Source: SOIL31 sp964636815 (lineage in GTDB: Bacteria > Babelota > Babeliae > Babelales > Vermiphilaceae). From it: a stretch of 64,000 bases of DNA. A program made the translations under genes and the position numbers. Positions 35,462-44,523 of the stretch are shown here, one piece after another. The stretch is from assembly GCA_964636815.1 (NCBI GenBank), contig CAZWTF010000004.1:1-64000 (forward strand). Reading direction: 5' to 3'. Within the stretch, counting starts at the first letter, position 1, and each line of letters begins with the position of its first letter. The notes below the pieces were generated by a model, which saw only the letters and a list, made by a program, of their open reading frames with translations, was not told the DNA's origin and did not search any database.

Positions 35462-35851
35462 ATGGAACAGTCAGCAGGAGAATTGGGTAAACTTATCAAG
35501 GCGCAAGCTATGTTTGAGCGTTTTCGTCGTGATATGCAGGATGATAGAGATCAGATGGGAGCGGTTTTAGCATTTAAAGTTTGTTATGAATTAGCGTTAA
35601 GAGTGATGAAAGCTCTTTTGGTGGTTAAGGGTTTAGAAGCAACATCGCCAAAAGACATATTTAGAAAAGCAGCAGTTGCAAAAATAGTTCCTGATTCTGA
35701 TGTATGGTTTATTTTCCAAGAAAATAGAAACTTGACGGCACATGTATATGAACAAGCAAATCTTGTCACTATTCTTGAAAGTTTTGATATATTCTCTTTA
35801 AACATTAATGAGATAATTCAAGCGGCGTCAATAGCAACTCCAAAGGATTAA
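35462..35851 (+). CDS. HEPN-family (HI0074-like) protein
   Basis: 129 residues, predicted all-helical. The motif R-N-L-T-A-H-V-Y (about 90-97) fits the HEPN signature R-x4-H. Such proteins usually pair with a minimal nucleotidyltransferase in HEPN/MNT modules, where HEPN can be an RNase toxin. No nucleotidyltransferase is adjacent; the next gene, two bases downstream, is a MazG-like enzyme. It has an AAGAGG site before the ATG. Confidence 0.78.
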   Translation: MEQSAGELGKLIKAQAMFERFRRDMQDDRDQMGAVLAFKVCYELALRVMKALLVVKGLEATSPKDIFRKAAVAKIVPDSDVWFIFQENRNLTAHVYEQANLVTILESFDIFSLNINEIIQAASIATPKD

Positions 35852-35853
35852 GC

Positions 35854-36216
35854 ATGTCAGATGCAACAACAACAATAGAATCATTAAAAAATGATGTTGA
35901 AAAATTTACCACAGATCGTGAATGGCAACAGTTTCATAGTCCAAAAAACTTAAGCATGGCGCTTGCTTCAGAAGCAGCTGAAGTAATGGATCTGTTTTTG
36001 TGGTGTGAAAGTGCTGCATCATATGAAGAGTTAGAAAAACGTAGACAAGATGTAGAAGATGAAATTGCTGATGTTGCAGTTTTAGTGTTAGCTTTTTGTG
36101 TCCGGCATAATATTGATTTAAGCAAAGCTATCGCTCATAAACGGATTGAAGCTGCTCGTAAATATCCGATTGAAAAATGTAAGGGTAAATACCTTAAATA
36201 CGATCAATATAAATAA
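35854..36216 (+). CDS. MazG-like nucleotide pyrophosphohydrolase (DCTPP1-type)
   Basis: 120 residues. The all-alpha NTP-pyrophosphatase metal-binding pattern is present: E-x2-E in LASEAAEVMD and E-x2-D in EDEIADVAVLV. The sequence around REWQQFHSPKNLSMAL is typical of DCTPP1/RS21-C6 enzymes, which remove non-canonical dNTPs such as modified dCTP. It follows the HEPN gene with almost no gap and is probably co-transcribed. Confidence 0.88.
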   Translation: MSDATTTIESLKNDVEKFTTDREWQQFHSPKNLSMALASEAAEVMDLFLWCESAASYEELEKRRQDVEDEIADVAVLVLAFCVRHNIDLSKAIAHKRIEAARKYPIEKCKGKYLKYDQYK

Positions 36217-36217
36217 T

Positions 36218-36255
36218 AAAAAGCCTCCAGCTAAAAACTGGAGGCTTTTTTATTT
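36218..36255. terminator. bidirectional terminator
   Basis: The stem AAAAAGCCTCCAG / CTGGAGGCTTTTTT with a short A-rich loop lies between the convergent MazG-like gene (+) and the WD-like gene (-). T-runs flank it in both directions. Confidence 0.9.
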
Positions 36256-37515
36256 TCTTTGTAGTCCCAACATTAAAGGACTATTTTTATGGATTTGAGT
36301 TTTTCTTTTTATTATTTTTTGAGCGACTAACTGTTTTTCATATTCCGTTAATTTTTTGTATGGATTTGATGAATTGATTTCTTCCAGTGAACCCATATTG
36401 TTATGGTTTTGTATAGCATTAGTGCAGAGATGAAAAGCTATGCCTTTTTTTGCTGTTATGTGTAGAATTTTACCGTTGCTTTCATCAATAAAACCACCAT
36501 ATTTTTTTGTATCTGATAAAAATTCTGCGAATCTTTCGCATCGCCATGGCAATGGTAATGAAGAACCATTTTGGATATACTCATTTTTATCGTTTAATTG
36601 CCATAGATACATAATTCTATCTTGACGACTGTCTTTACTGTTTTCTTTAAGTGTAAATATAGCAAGCATATTATGAGCATCTTGCATAAAATTGAAATGA
36701 TACACGTAATTATTCTGTTTTATTTTATAAAGTTGTTCTGCTGTTTGACTGTTGAGTATTCTTATATATGATGTTTCGGCTTGATCTTGACCTGTATAAT
36801 TGCTTATTGTTGCTATCCGTGACCCGTCTTGATTGAACTGTATAAAAGCAATGGGAGGATATTTTTTAAGTTTGATTTTTTCTTTTCCCGTTTTCAGATT
36901 CCATATATGTAATACTTCATCATAGCTGTATGAAGCGGCGGTATCAGTTTTTGAGTGTATTGCAAAACTACAAACCGTGCGTTCGTGTATAAGAGGTATG
37001 TCATACTCCAAGCACTGTTCTTTACGTGTGGTTTGCATTATGTATGTTTTGATTGGTAGGGCAATCTTATTCAGTTGATCCGCGGGTTGTTTTTTTTGGG
37101 GATCATCAATGATTTGTACTGTTTTATAACTAACGTCATCTAAGTTTTGACGAGCAAAATTCATGAAATATGTAATTGTTTCATTAAATAAAATATTTTT
37201 TTTACGCAATGCAGTAATGAGTTTTTTGGAGAGTTGCGTATTGTCATCCTCGCATGCTGTGTTGGCAGAATTCACTATATCGAGCATGTTTTCTTGTGTT
37301 AATTGGAATTTGTTTAAAAAATTATTTATGTAATCAGGATATGCAGTATGGGAGTGATATTTTTTATTAATCTCTTTATCTATAAGGTCGACTATCGCAA
37401 TGGTATAGTTGTTAATAGGTTGTTGTAGTTCTACAAAAGGTTCATGTTCCATTGCCACAATTATGTGTGTTACAAAAGAAGTAATAAGAGATAAAAGTAT
37501 TAGTGCATGTTTCAC
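36250..37515 (-). CDS. exported protein with degenerate WD/beta-propeller repeats
   Basis: 421 residues with a signal peptide (about 1-21). A helical N-terminal half is followed by a beta-rich stretch with at least two WD-type units (VLHIWNLKTGKEKI, IAFIQFNQDGSRIATIS) near 205-270. The rest is less clear, and the C-terminus is basic. It is likely a periplasmic or secreted binding protein, target unknown. The last codons lie in the terminator. Confidence 0.65.
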   Translation of the reverse strand: MKHALILLSLITSFVTHIIVAMEHEPFVELQQPINNYTIAIVDLIDKEINKKYHSHTAYPDYINNFLNKFQLTQENMLDIVNSANTACEDDNTQLSKKLITALRKKNILFNETITYFMNFARQNLDDVSYKTVQIIDDPQKKQPADQLNKIALPIKTYIMQTTRKEQCLEYDIPLIHERTVCSFAIHSKTDTAASYSYDEVLHIWNLKTGKEKIKLKKYPPIAFIQFNQDGSRIATISNYTGQDQAETSYIRILNSQTAEQLYKIKQNNYVYHFNFMQDAHNMLAIFTLKENSKDSRQDRIMYLWQLNDKNEYIQNGSSLPLPWRCERFAEFLSDTKKYGGFIDESNGKILHITAKKGIAFHLCTNAIQNHNNMGSLEEINSSNPYKKLTEYEKQLVAQKIIKRKTQIHKNSPLMLGLQRK

Positions 37516-37531
37516 TGCTATATCCCTTTTT

Positions 37532-38710
37532 TTATGTAATATTATGTGTAATATCCAGGATGAATTGTTGCGTGTTGCACGATAACGATGTAAAGAGGGC
37601 GTGATCTTTTTTGACTAATTTGAGAGATTCATTTTCTGTTATAAAAGGATGTTCGTACTCTGGTATATACAGGAATTCATTATAAGCTGTTTGCGCATGT
37701 AGTTCGAGCAATTTTGTGAGCGTGTTTAATGTATTAGGGCGTGCTTTTTTGAGAGAAATATGTAATAACGAATTGTCCAATTGTAAGGTAGTTGTAAAAG
37801 TTGTTTGGTCATACAGAACACGATTTATGGTAACTTCTCTTTCGGAGTAGGTGTTATAGTTGAGTAAAAAATACAATTGATCGTAAAAAAAATGGCAGGG
37901 TTTGTTGTTATCGGTAAGGAGTGGTTGTTGAGTGTTATTGATGTTGATATATGTAACGTCTGCTTTATTATCTATGAGCAGCTGTAATAATAGTAGTTTA
38001 TACATCCCTGCTTTATTGTATTTATAGGCATCATTACTTAATGATTTATTAGTTTGTCTTTGATTTTGTATAAATTTAGTAATAAATGATTGATCTAATG
38101 GCAGAGTGTGTTGATTGTTTTCTGGTTTATATTTTGGTTGAGTGATTTCTGGATTTTTTTTAATTTTTTGTATAGCAGCGTTAACTTTTTTGTCTGCAAT
38201 GTCGCCTTTGTATACTCCTAGAAATTCGTTGAGTATTTTTTTGACGTTGTCTTTCACAGGGTGTTGATTAGTGATGCATAGTAAAGAATTATTAAAGATT
38301 AAGCTTGTTATGAAGATTTCATGGTGTTTTTGATCTGTGGAATTTGAGCAACTTGGTGTTGCAATAACAGTGTTATAATTTAAAAAAATAAATAATTTTT
38401 CATAAAAAATTTCTGTGAATCTTTTTTTATTATGAGTAAACCAATAGTCAAGATTTTTCTCTATATTGATAAAACATATTTTTGTTTTATGTTCTGTCAG
38501 TTTTTGTAACAATGAGAGTCTTTTGTTGAGATTATCAAAGTAATGATCTTTAAATTCATTTTTGTTTTTAATAATAATTTTGTTAAGTAAGTGATTACTT
38601 AAAATGAGAATTTTTGGTCTGATTTTATTCGATTGTTGTATGAGTTCCATACATTGAGTGTATGAAAACGTGAACAACGTAATTACCTGTAATATTATTT
38701 TTATTTTCAT
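37532..38710 (-). CDS. exported protein with an internal duplication
   Basis: 392 residues with a signal peptide (about 1-19). Two halves of roughly 110 residues resemble each other: each has a helix, a KI-FINI or DVTYINI strand, an LFIFLNYNT or LYFLLNYNT segment, a FNNSLLCIT or LDNSLLHIS segment, then a helix of the form VKKILNEFL or LNTLTKLLEL. These may be degenerate ankyrin units, given the spacing and neighbouring genes. Function not recognised. Confidence 0.6.
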   Translation of the reverse strand: MKIKIILQVITLFTFSYTQCMELIQQSNKIRPKILILSNHLLNKIIIKNKNEFKDHYFDNLNKRLSLLQKLTEHKTKICFINIEKNLDYWFTHNKKRFTEIFYEKLFIFLNYNTVIATPSCSNSTDQKHHEIFITSLIFNNSLLCITNQHPVKDNVKKILNEFLGVYKGDIADKKVNAAIQKIKKNPEITQPKYKPENNQHTLPLDQSFITKFIQNQRQTNKSLSNDAYKYNKAGMYKLLLLQLLIDNKADVTYININNTQQPLLTDNNKPCHFFYDQLYFLLNYNTYSEREVTINRVLYDQTTFTTTLQLDNSLLHISLKKARPNTLNTLTKLLELHAQTAYNEFLYIPEYEHPFITENESLKLVKKDHALFTSLSCNTQQFILDITHNIT

Positions 38711-38807
38711 TTTTTTATGTATTATGAGGTGTATTTCTATGTCAATGATTTTATTGCATTTTGCAGTGCAGTATAGATAAAAAAGTAGATAATGTTAAGT
38801 GGTGTAA

Positions 38808-39824
38808 TTATATAGCAATTACAAGATAATCATCGACAATTGTTTTTGTATTAAAAGGCTTATCTGTGTTGAAGGTAAATGGCGTTTTTTTAAGCATTAT
38901 GTGAAATGATTTAATTTCTTCATCAACTGTTATTAAGGTTGGTGGTGCATGCTGGTAAGAAACAATTTTTTTGTTTTTATCTTTGTTTTCATCAATGATT
39001 GTTGTTTCTGCAAAAGGTTTATCTGTGTTTGTGTTCGATGGCGATGTTTCAATAGCTATAAGATGAAATGATTTAATTGCTTCATCAATAGAAAACATAT
39101 TAATAATATTTGTATATTGATATTTTTTTGCAAGGCTCAGTGGAGTGAATCCTCGTTCATCATAAACATTTTTATGAGCTCCGCAAGAAAGTAACGCTTG
39201 GACGACTGTTGGTGCATTGTGAAACACTGCCGCATGTAACGGTCGTGCTCGTTTAAAGCGATAAGCTTTGTTGGGATCAGCTTTGTATTGCAAAAGAAGC
39301 ATTACAATATTATGCAAGATTTTTCTTTTTTTATACAAAGGATTTTCTTGTTCTGTATCCCATTCCATTGCGATATGGATTGTATGATCACCGCACCCAT
39401 CTTCAACATTTGGGTCAGCACCTTGTTCTAATAGCAGTTTGACAAGTTGCTCATTCCCTTTTTTTATTGCGAGTATTAACGGAGTTTCTTTGGTATCATT
39501 TTTTGCATTGATATCCGCTTTGTGTTCGCAAAGTATCTGTGCAAAGGTACAAGTTAGGTCATGATCTTCTGATTTTTCTATAATGCTATGCAGTAATGAG
39601 TTGTTATCATAGTATCTGATATTTGGATGAGCGCCTTGTGTAAGAAGTAATTGTGTTTTTTGTATATCTTCTTTATCTAATGTGCTTGAAAAAAGAAAAT
39701 GTAAGGGATGATGATTGTTATTGTGAGCCCGGATAAGCTTATGTTCGGAGGCAGTTATTTGTTGATAGAATAAATATGATAAAAAAGGGAGTAATGAGAT
39801 GTATACTCTTTTTTTTTGCTTCAT
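38808..39824 (-). CDS. exported ankyrin-repeat protein
   Basis: 338 residues with a signal-like N-terminus. About five ankyrin repeats span residues 45-230 (TPLILAIKKGNEQLVKLLLE with QGADPNVED is the clearest). The C-terminal 100 residues hold two copies of a unit beginning IDEAIKSFH or VDEEIKSFH and containing NTDKPF. Such proteins bind other proteins and are common in host-associated bacteria. The start overlaps the upstream gene by four bases. Confidence 0.85.
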   Translation of the reverse strand: MKQKKRVYISLLPFLSYLFYQQITASEHKLIRAHNNNHHPLHFLFSSTLDKEDIQKTQLLLTQGAHPNIRYYDNNSLLHSIIEKSEDHDLTCTFAQILCEHKADINAKNDTKETPLILAIKKGNEQLVKLLLEQGADPNVEDGCGDHTIHIAMEWDTEQENPLYKKRKILHNIVMLLLQYKADPNKAYRFKRARPLHAAVFHNAPTVVQALLSCGAHKNVYDERGFTPLSLAKKYQYTNIINMFSIDEAIKSFHLIAIETSPSNTNTDKPFAETTIIDENKDKNKKIVSYQHAPPTLITVDEEIKSFHIMLKKTPFTFNTDKPFNTKTIVDDYLVIAI

Positions 39825-40462
39825 TTTTTTATTTTTTTTAATTCTTCTCTATTTAATGTTTCTGCGTTTAGTAGTATAGCCAATTTTTGAGCATCAAGCT
39901 CGTTATTTATAGAGATTGTTTTGAGTGCTTCTAAAAACTGATAGTCTTTTTCATGATGACTTTCTGTGACTGAAAAGTAAGCTACTCGGTTAATAAGGAG
40001 CTGATAATATTCGATTCTTGTATCATCCAAGAGGATGTTATTGAAATTTTTTAGATCATCAATAACTGAGTTGATGATTTTTATTCTTGGTGATTCTTCA
40101 GGGTTAGCATGAGTTTGTTCGCAGTAAGAATTACGATATAAATTATGCTGAGTAATGTATTTTAAGATGTTACATATTTTATAGTTGAGTGGAATTAAAT
40201 CTTCTGTAATTATTTTTGAGCATATTTGAGCTCTATTAGCAGTGTTTATTTGTGTTTCAAATAGTTCATTGTATAATTCTTCAGTGTGTTGATTAAATCT
40301 GGTAATGGTCTGTTGGTAAAATTCTTGGGCTGTGTTTGGATTTTTGTTTGAAAGTTTGAATAAAGTAGATAGAGTTTTTTGATTATTATTTTTGTACATT
40401 GCCGAACAGGACATCACATTCATATGTATTATACAAAAAAGAAAGAGATTTGCTTTATTCAT
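39821..40462 (-). CDS. exported helical protein of unknown function
   Basis: 213 residues with a signal peptide (about 1-20, including Cys18 near its end) and an otherwise helical, charged sequence. It is coupled by an ATGA overlap to the ankyrin gene downstream. Function not recognised. Confidence 0.65.
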   Translation of the reverse strand: MNKANLFLFCIIHMNVMSCSAMYKNNNQKTLSTLFKLSNKNPNTAQEFYQQTITRFNQHTEELYNELFETQINTANRAQICSKIITEDLIPLNYKICNILKYITQHNLYRNSYCEQTHANPEESPRIKIINSVIDDLKNFNNILLDDTRIEYYQLLINRVAYFSVTESHHEKDYQFLEALKTISINNELDAQKLAILLNAETLNREELKKIKK

Positions 40463-40534
40463 TACTATTACCTTTCTTATAAAAGAATGTATACCAATAT
40501 AGTATATTAATGTGTGCGTGTGAAAATCTCAATA

Positions 40535-40578
40535 AAAAAAGACGACTTGCAGTTTTTTCTGCGAGTCGTCTTTTTTAT
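40535..40578 (-). terminator. terminator after groEL
   Basis: The stem AAAAAAGACGACTTGC / GCGAGTCGTCTTTTTT with one G-T pair lies 25 bases beyond the groEL stop on the minus strand and is followed by a T-run. Confidence 0.9.
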
Positions 40579-40600
40579 TAATTCAATTTAAGAGGCTGAA

Positions 40601-42241
40601 TTAGTACATACCGCCCATTCCACCCATACCGCCCATATTAGGCATGGTAGGGTTTTCTTTTTTATCTTCTGCGATATCACACACAGTAGCTTCTGTGGTG
40701 AGTAATAATCCTGCAATTGATGCTGCGTATTGAATTGCTGAGCGAGTTACTTTAGCGGGATCAATGATTCCTGCTTTCACCATATCAACGTATTCACCTT
40801 TTTTAGCATCAAAACCGATATTGCCTGTTTCAGATTTCACTTTGTTTGTGATGACTGAAGCTTCGTAACCAGCATTTGATGAAATAATGCGTAGAGGTTC
40901 TTCTAATGCACGGCGAACAATTTGTACACCAAGTTGTTGATCACCTTCAAGTTTTAATGCATCAACAGCATTTTGTGCGCGGATGAGTGCAACGCCACCG
41001 CCTGCAACAATACCTTCTTCTACTGCAGCGCGTGTTGCGTGTAGTGCATCTTCAATGCGATCTTTTTTTTCTTTCATTTCAGTTTCTGTAGCTGCACCAA
41101 CTTTGATAACTGCAACGCCGCCTGCAAGTTTTGCTAAACGTTCTTGCATTTTTTCTTTGTCGTAATCAGAACTACAGTTTTCAATTTGCGTGCGTAGTTG
41201 TGCAACACGTCCTTTGATTGCTTCAACGTTGCCGCAGCCTTCAATGATTGTGCAATTATCTTTAGTAAGTACAATACGTTTTGCTGTACCAAGATCAGTG
41301 ATTTGAATGGTTTCAAGTTTTAAACCAATACCTTCTGAAACCAATGTTGCGCCTGTTAATATTGCGATATCTTCAAGCATTGCTTTCCGGCGGTCACCAA
41401 AACCAGGAGCTTTAACAGCCGCAACGTTTAATACACCGCGTAATCTGTTTACTACTAATGTTGCAAGAGCTTCACCTTCAACATCTTCAGCAATAATAAC
41501 TAAAGAACGACCAACTTTTGCGACTTGTTCCAAGATAGGTAACAAGCTTTTCATGTTGGTGATTTTTTTTTCAACAATTAATAAAAATGGATTTTCTAAC
41601 ACAGCTTCCATTTTTTCTTGGTTGGTAACAAAATAAGGAGAAAGATATCCGCGATCAAATTCCATACCTTCTACAACATCAAGTTCATCTTTCATGCCGC
41701 GTGCTTCTTCAACGGTGATAACACCATCGCGACCAACGCGTTCCATTGCTTGTGCAATAAGATCGCCAATTGCATCGTCAGAGTTTGCAGAAATGGTAGC
41801 AATTTGTTGAATTTCTTTTTTATCAGAAACAGGAGATGAATTTTGTTTGATTGTTTCTACAACTGCTGCAACGGCTTTATCAATGCCACGTTTCAGTTCA
41901 GTTGGATTTGCGCCAGCGGTAACAAATTTATTACCTTCTCTGAAGATTGCTTGCGCAAGAACGGTTGCAGTTGTTGTTCCATCGCCAGCGATATCCGCTG
42001 TTTTGCTTGCAACTTCACGCACCATCTGAGCGCCCATGTTTTCTAATTTATCTTCTAAGGTAATTTCTTTTGCAACGGTTACGCCGTCTTTGGTGATTGT
42101 TGGGGTGCCAAATGCGCGTTCAATGACAACGTTGCGCCCTAAAGGCCCAAGAGTAACTTTAACTGCATCGGCAAGAGTATCAACACCTCTACGAATTTTT
42201 TCACGTGCGTCGACGCCAAATACGATTCTTTTTGATGACAT
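40601..42241 (-). CDS. groEL: chaperonin GroEL (60 kDa, Hsp60)
   Basis: 546 residues, the usual size. The opening KRIVFGVDAREKIRRGVD, the ATP site GPLGRNVVIE and DGTTTATVLA, and the C-terminal Gly/Met tail (GGMGGMGGMY) are all present. It forms the double-ring folding chamber with GroES, whose gene lies 27 bases upstream in the same operon. Confidence 0.98.
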   Translation of the reverse strand: MSSKRIVFGVDAREKIRRGVDTLADAVKVTLGPLGRNVVIERAFGTPTITKDGVTVAKEITLEDKLENMGAQMVREVASKTADIAGDGTTTATVLAQAIFREGNKFVTAGANPTELKRGIDKAVAAVVETIKQNSSPVSDKKEIQQIATISANSDDAIGDLIAQAMERVGRDGVITVEEARGMKDELDVVEGMEFDRGYLSPYFVTNQEKMEAVLENPFLLIVEKKITNMKSLLPILEQVAKVGRSLVIIAEDVEGEALATLVVNRLRGVLNVAAVKAPGFGDRRKAMLEDIAILTGATLVSEGIGLKLETIQITDLGTAKRIVLTKDNCTIIEGCGNVEAIKGRVAQLRTQIENCSSDYDKEKMQERLAKLAGGVAVIKVGAATETEMKEKKDRIEDALHATRAAVEEGIVAGGGVALIRAQNAVDALKLEGDQQLGVQIVRRALEEPLRIISSNAGYEASVITNKVKSETGNIGFDAKKGEYVDMVKAGIIDPAKVTRSAIQYAASIAGLLLTTEATVCDIAEDKKENPTMPNMGGMGGMGGMY

Positions 42242-42268
42242 GATTATACTACCTTCTTTATTAATTTT

Positions 42269-42550
42269 TTATTCAATAATTCCAAGGATATCATCTTCAC
42301 GAACAATGCGGTGATCTTCACCGGCATCAGTGCCTGAATATTTGCCAACGTAGACAATGTCGCCAGCTTTGACTGCAAGAGGAATGAGTTTGCCTTCAAG
42401 AATACGACCTTGGCCTGCAGCGACAACTTTACCAGTTTGCGGCTTCTCTTTCGCGGCGTCTGGAATAATGATGCCTGAGGTTGTTTTTTGTTCTTGTTCG
42501 ATGAGTTTAATTAAGACACGATCGCCGAGTGGACGAAAATTATGAAACAT
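42269..42550 (-). CDS. groES: co-chaperonin GroES (10 kDa)
   Basis: 93 residues with the family's N-terminal RPLGDRVLIK and the mobile-loop region EQEQKTTSGIIIPD. AGGAG lies nine bases upstream of the ATG. It is the first gene of the groES-groEL operon. Confidence 0.97.
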   Translation of the reverse strand: MFHNFRPLGDRVLIKLIEQEQKTTSGIIIPDAAKEKPQTGKVVAAGQGRILEGKLIPLAVKAGDIVYVGKYSGTDAGEDHRIVREDDILGIIE

Positions 42551-42575
42551 ATATTATCTCCTTCGTGTGATAGTA

Positions 42576-42593
42576 TAAATATCGTGATATTTA
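42576..42593. promoter_or_regulatory. 18-base palindrome in the groES leader, candidate operator
   Basis: TAAATATCGTGATATTTA is an almost perfect palindrome (arms TAAATATC and GATATTTA) 26 bases upstream of the groES ATG. It does not match the CIRCE operator of HrcA (TTAGCACTC-N9-GAGTGCTAA). It could bind another heat-shock regulator. Confidence 0.4.
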
Positions 42594-42606
42594 TTGTTTT
42601 TTCTTG

Positions 42607-42634
42607 AGTATATATAAAAAAATAAAAAAATCAA
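42607..42634 (-). promoter_or_regulatory. candidate sigma-70 type promoter for groES-groEL
   Basis: On the minus strand TTGATT (42634-42629) and TATACT (42612-42607) are 16 bases apart, placing transcription start near 42600, just upstream of the palindrome. The spacer is a run of A/T. The rest of the gap to 42855 is AT-rich and shows nothing else clear. Confidence 0.4.
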
Positions 42635-42855
42635 ACATATTTACATTAAGAGACTCAGGTTTGTTATGTTTTTATTGTGTGAATTTGTCATTTAATCCTT
42701 TATTTATAAAGGTTTTTTGGTTGTATAAAAATAAATTTTTTTTGTGATAAATCTTTATGCTCTTGCACTCATATAATTTATATAAATGAGCTGTGTTTTT
42801 GTCATATAACAATATGTGTTATAGTGAAAAGAATAATAAAAAAAGGAGAAATAAA

Positions 42856-43506
42856 GTGCAGATCTATCCATCACTCATGTCAGTTGCATTAGAAAATCTT
42901 GAAGATGAAATAAAATTACTACAACCATATTGCGCAGGTTTTCATTTAGATGTTATGGATAATAAATTTGTTCACAACAGTGCCTTATCAATTGATGTAG
43001 TAAATAAGATTGCAAAAATAGTGAATAAACCAGTTTGGTTGCATCTGATGGTAGAATATCCAGATCAATTTTATAGTGCTTTTGTGTTGCCAAATGACTC
43101 ACTTGTTTCATTTCACATAGAATCAAAAATTGATGTTAATCAGTTTGCAAAAATAATAAGAGAAAAAAAACACAAACCAAGTATCGCAATAAGTCCAAAA
43201 ACGCCTCTTGAGAGAATCGTTCCTTTTTTGCAAGTTATGGATCAAGTTTTGTTGATGTCGGTTGAACCTGGTTTTTCTGGACAGCCTTTTTTGCCAGAAT
43301 CTATTTTTCGTTTAGAACAATTAACCGCTTACCGAAAAAAAAGTAATGCTTTGTTTTCGATAGGTATTGATGGTGGAATTTGTAAAGATAATATAAAAAC
43401 AGTTTTTGAAAAAGGAGTTGATGATTGTGCTATTGCTTCTGGAATATTTAAGAAGCCTGATCATCTTGTTGCGCTGCATGAACTAAGGGATATTATTGCT
43501 AGATAA
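42856..43506 (+). CDS. rpe: ribulose-phosphate 3-epimerase
   Basis: 216 residues from GTG at 42856, chosen because AAAAGGAG lies nine bases upstream and the product then begins VQIYPSLMS as in the family; an upstream ATG at 42793 adds 21 unrelated residues. Metal and active-site segments FHLDVMDNKFVHN, WLHLMVE, MSVEPGFSGQPF and IDGGI are present. It interconverts ribulose and xylulose 5-phosphate in the pentose phosphate pathway. Confidence 0.9.
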   Translation: MQIYPSLMSVALENLEDEIKLLQPYCAGFHLDVMDNKFVHNSALSIDVVNKIAKIVNKPVWLHLMVEYPDQFYSAFVLPNDSLVSFHIESKIDVNQFAKIIREKKHKPSIAISPKTPLERIVPFLQVMDQVLLMSVEPGFSGQPFLPESIFRLEQLTAYRKKSNALFSIGIDGGICKDNIKTVFEKGVDDCAIASGIFKKPDHLVALHELRDIIAR

Positions 43507-43576
43507 ACAATTACTGTGTTATGGTGATATTGCAATTTATTTTTTCGCATAAAAATTTTAAAAAAAAAGGAGCCGT

Positions 43577-44017
43577 ATGAAAAAACATCATTCTATGCAC
43601 AAAGTATTATTGATTGGTGTAGTTGCAGTAGTTGCTATTGCAGGTGTTATGTTTGTAAAAAGTCGTTTTGGTGGAATGACATTTATGAGCATGGGGCACT
43701 CAGCAGGTGATGTAATGATTGCGAATGATTCATCTGAAGCTATCAGTGTTGAATATAAAGAAAATGGTAAAGATGTTAATGTTGTTGTGCAACCTGGAAA
43801 ATCAGTATCTGGCGGTAACGGTTTTATTAAAATTTTTACTGCAAAAAAAGCTGGTGCATATGAATTAACGTATCAATATCCTCATTCAGCGCAACAAGTA
43901 ACAATATCACAAATTATTGCAGCAGCAAAACAGGACAAAATGGAAGGTGAAGTTTATACAAGACGCGGCATGATTGGTGATATCAAAGTGTTTTATGAAG
44001 AAGTTGAACAAGAGTAA
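43577..44017 (+). CDS. small membrane-anchored protein of unknown function
   Basis: 146 residues. One N-terminal membrane helix (about 9-27) is followed by a beta-rich domain (IANDSSEAISVEYKENGKDV, VVVQPGKSVSGG) and a charged C-terminus. It has a strong AAAAGGAG site eight bases upstream. Function not recognised. Confidence 0.7.
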   Translation: MKKHHSMHKVLLIGVVAVVAIAGVMFVKSRFGGMTFMSMGHSAGDVMIANDSSEAISVEYKENGKDVNVVVQPGKSVSGGNGFIKIFTAKKAGAYELTYQYPHSAQQVTISQIIAAAKQDKMEGEVYTRRGMIGDIKVFYEEVEQE

Positions 44018-44045
44018 TTATTAGATAGAATTTATTTTTGTTTTT

Positions 44046-44075
44046 ATAAAGGGGCTGTAAAAAGCCCCTTTAATT
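44046..44075. terminator. terminator between convergent genes
   Basis: The stem AAAGGGGCT / AGCCCCTTT with a six-base loop is followed by AATTTTTG. It lies between the 43577 gene (+) and the sensor-channel operon (-). Confidence 0.85.
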
Positions 44076-44090
44076 TTTGTTATTGTGAAA

Positions 44091-44510
44091 TTAATCAACA
44101 TTTTCTATCATTTCTGCTCTATCAGCAGCATAGTTTTTTTGGATAATTTTGCCTTGAATTGTTGTAGAGAACTTGTTCAATACATTAAGTGCTGATGATC
44201 TGAGAGCGTATCTATTCATTGTATCCACGCGTTTCTGTGCTTTTATTAATTGTTGTATATCGTATGTATCTAATTTATTTTCATCCAAACCTGTAATTGT
44301 ATTGAAATCATATATGCCAACAGTTGCATATATTGTTGCCAAAACACCGACATCACGGCATGTGGTATAAAAACTGTTTGTCCAGTCACGTACGCGGTTT
44401 ATATTGCTCATGATGGTTGAAGTTATTGGATTATCTTGGGCACTAAAATTTAGTGTTGAGAGCATTAATGTACCGATGATTGTAGCTGTTCTGATATGTT
44501 TTGTTATCAT
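44091..44510 (-). CDS. small exported protein at the end of the sensor-channel operon
   Basis: 139 residues. A signal peptide (about 1-24, ending FSAQ) is followed by a mostly helical domain. AAGGA lies nine bases upstream of the ATG and the gene begins 13 bases after the channel gene, so it is probably co-transcribed. Function not recognised; it could be an accessory or unrelated passenger. Confidence 0.65.
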   Translation of the reverse strand: MITKHIRTATIIGTLMLSTLNFSAQDNPITSTIMSNINRVRDWTNSFYTTCRDVGVLATIYATVGIYDFNTITGLDENKLDTYDIQQLIKAQKRVDTMNRYALRSSALNVLNKFSTTIQGKIIQKNYAADRAEMIENVD

Positions 44511-44523
44511 AATTTTTCCTTGT

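Noticed and set aside
42756..42790. Possible CIRCE element upstream of groES (GCACTC ... GAG)
   Set aside because: The arms are 17 bases apart, not nine, and only five bases pair. It does not match the HrcA operator.
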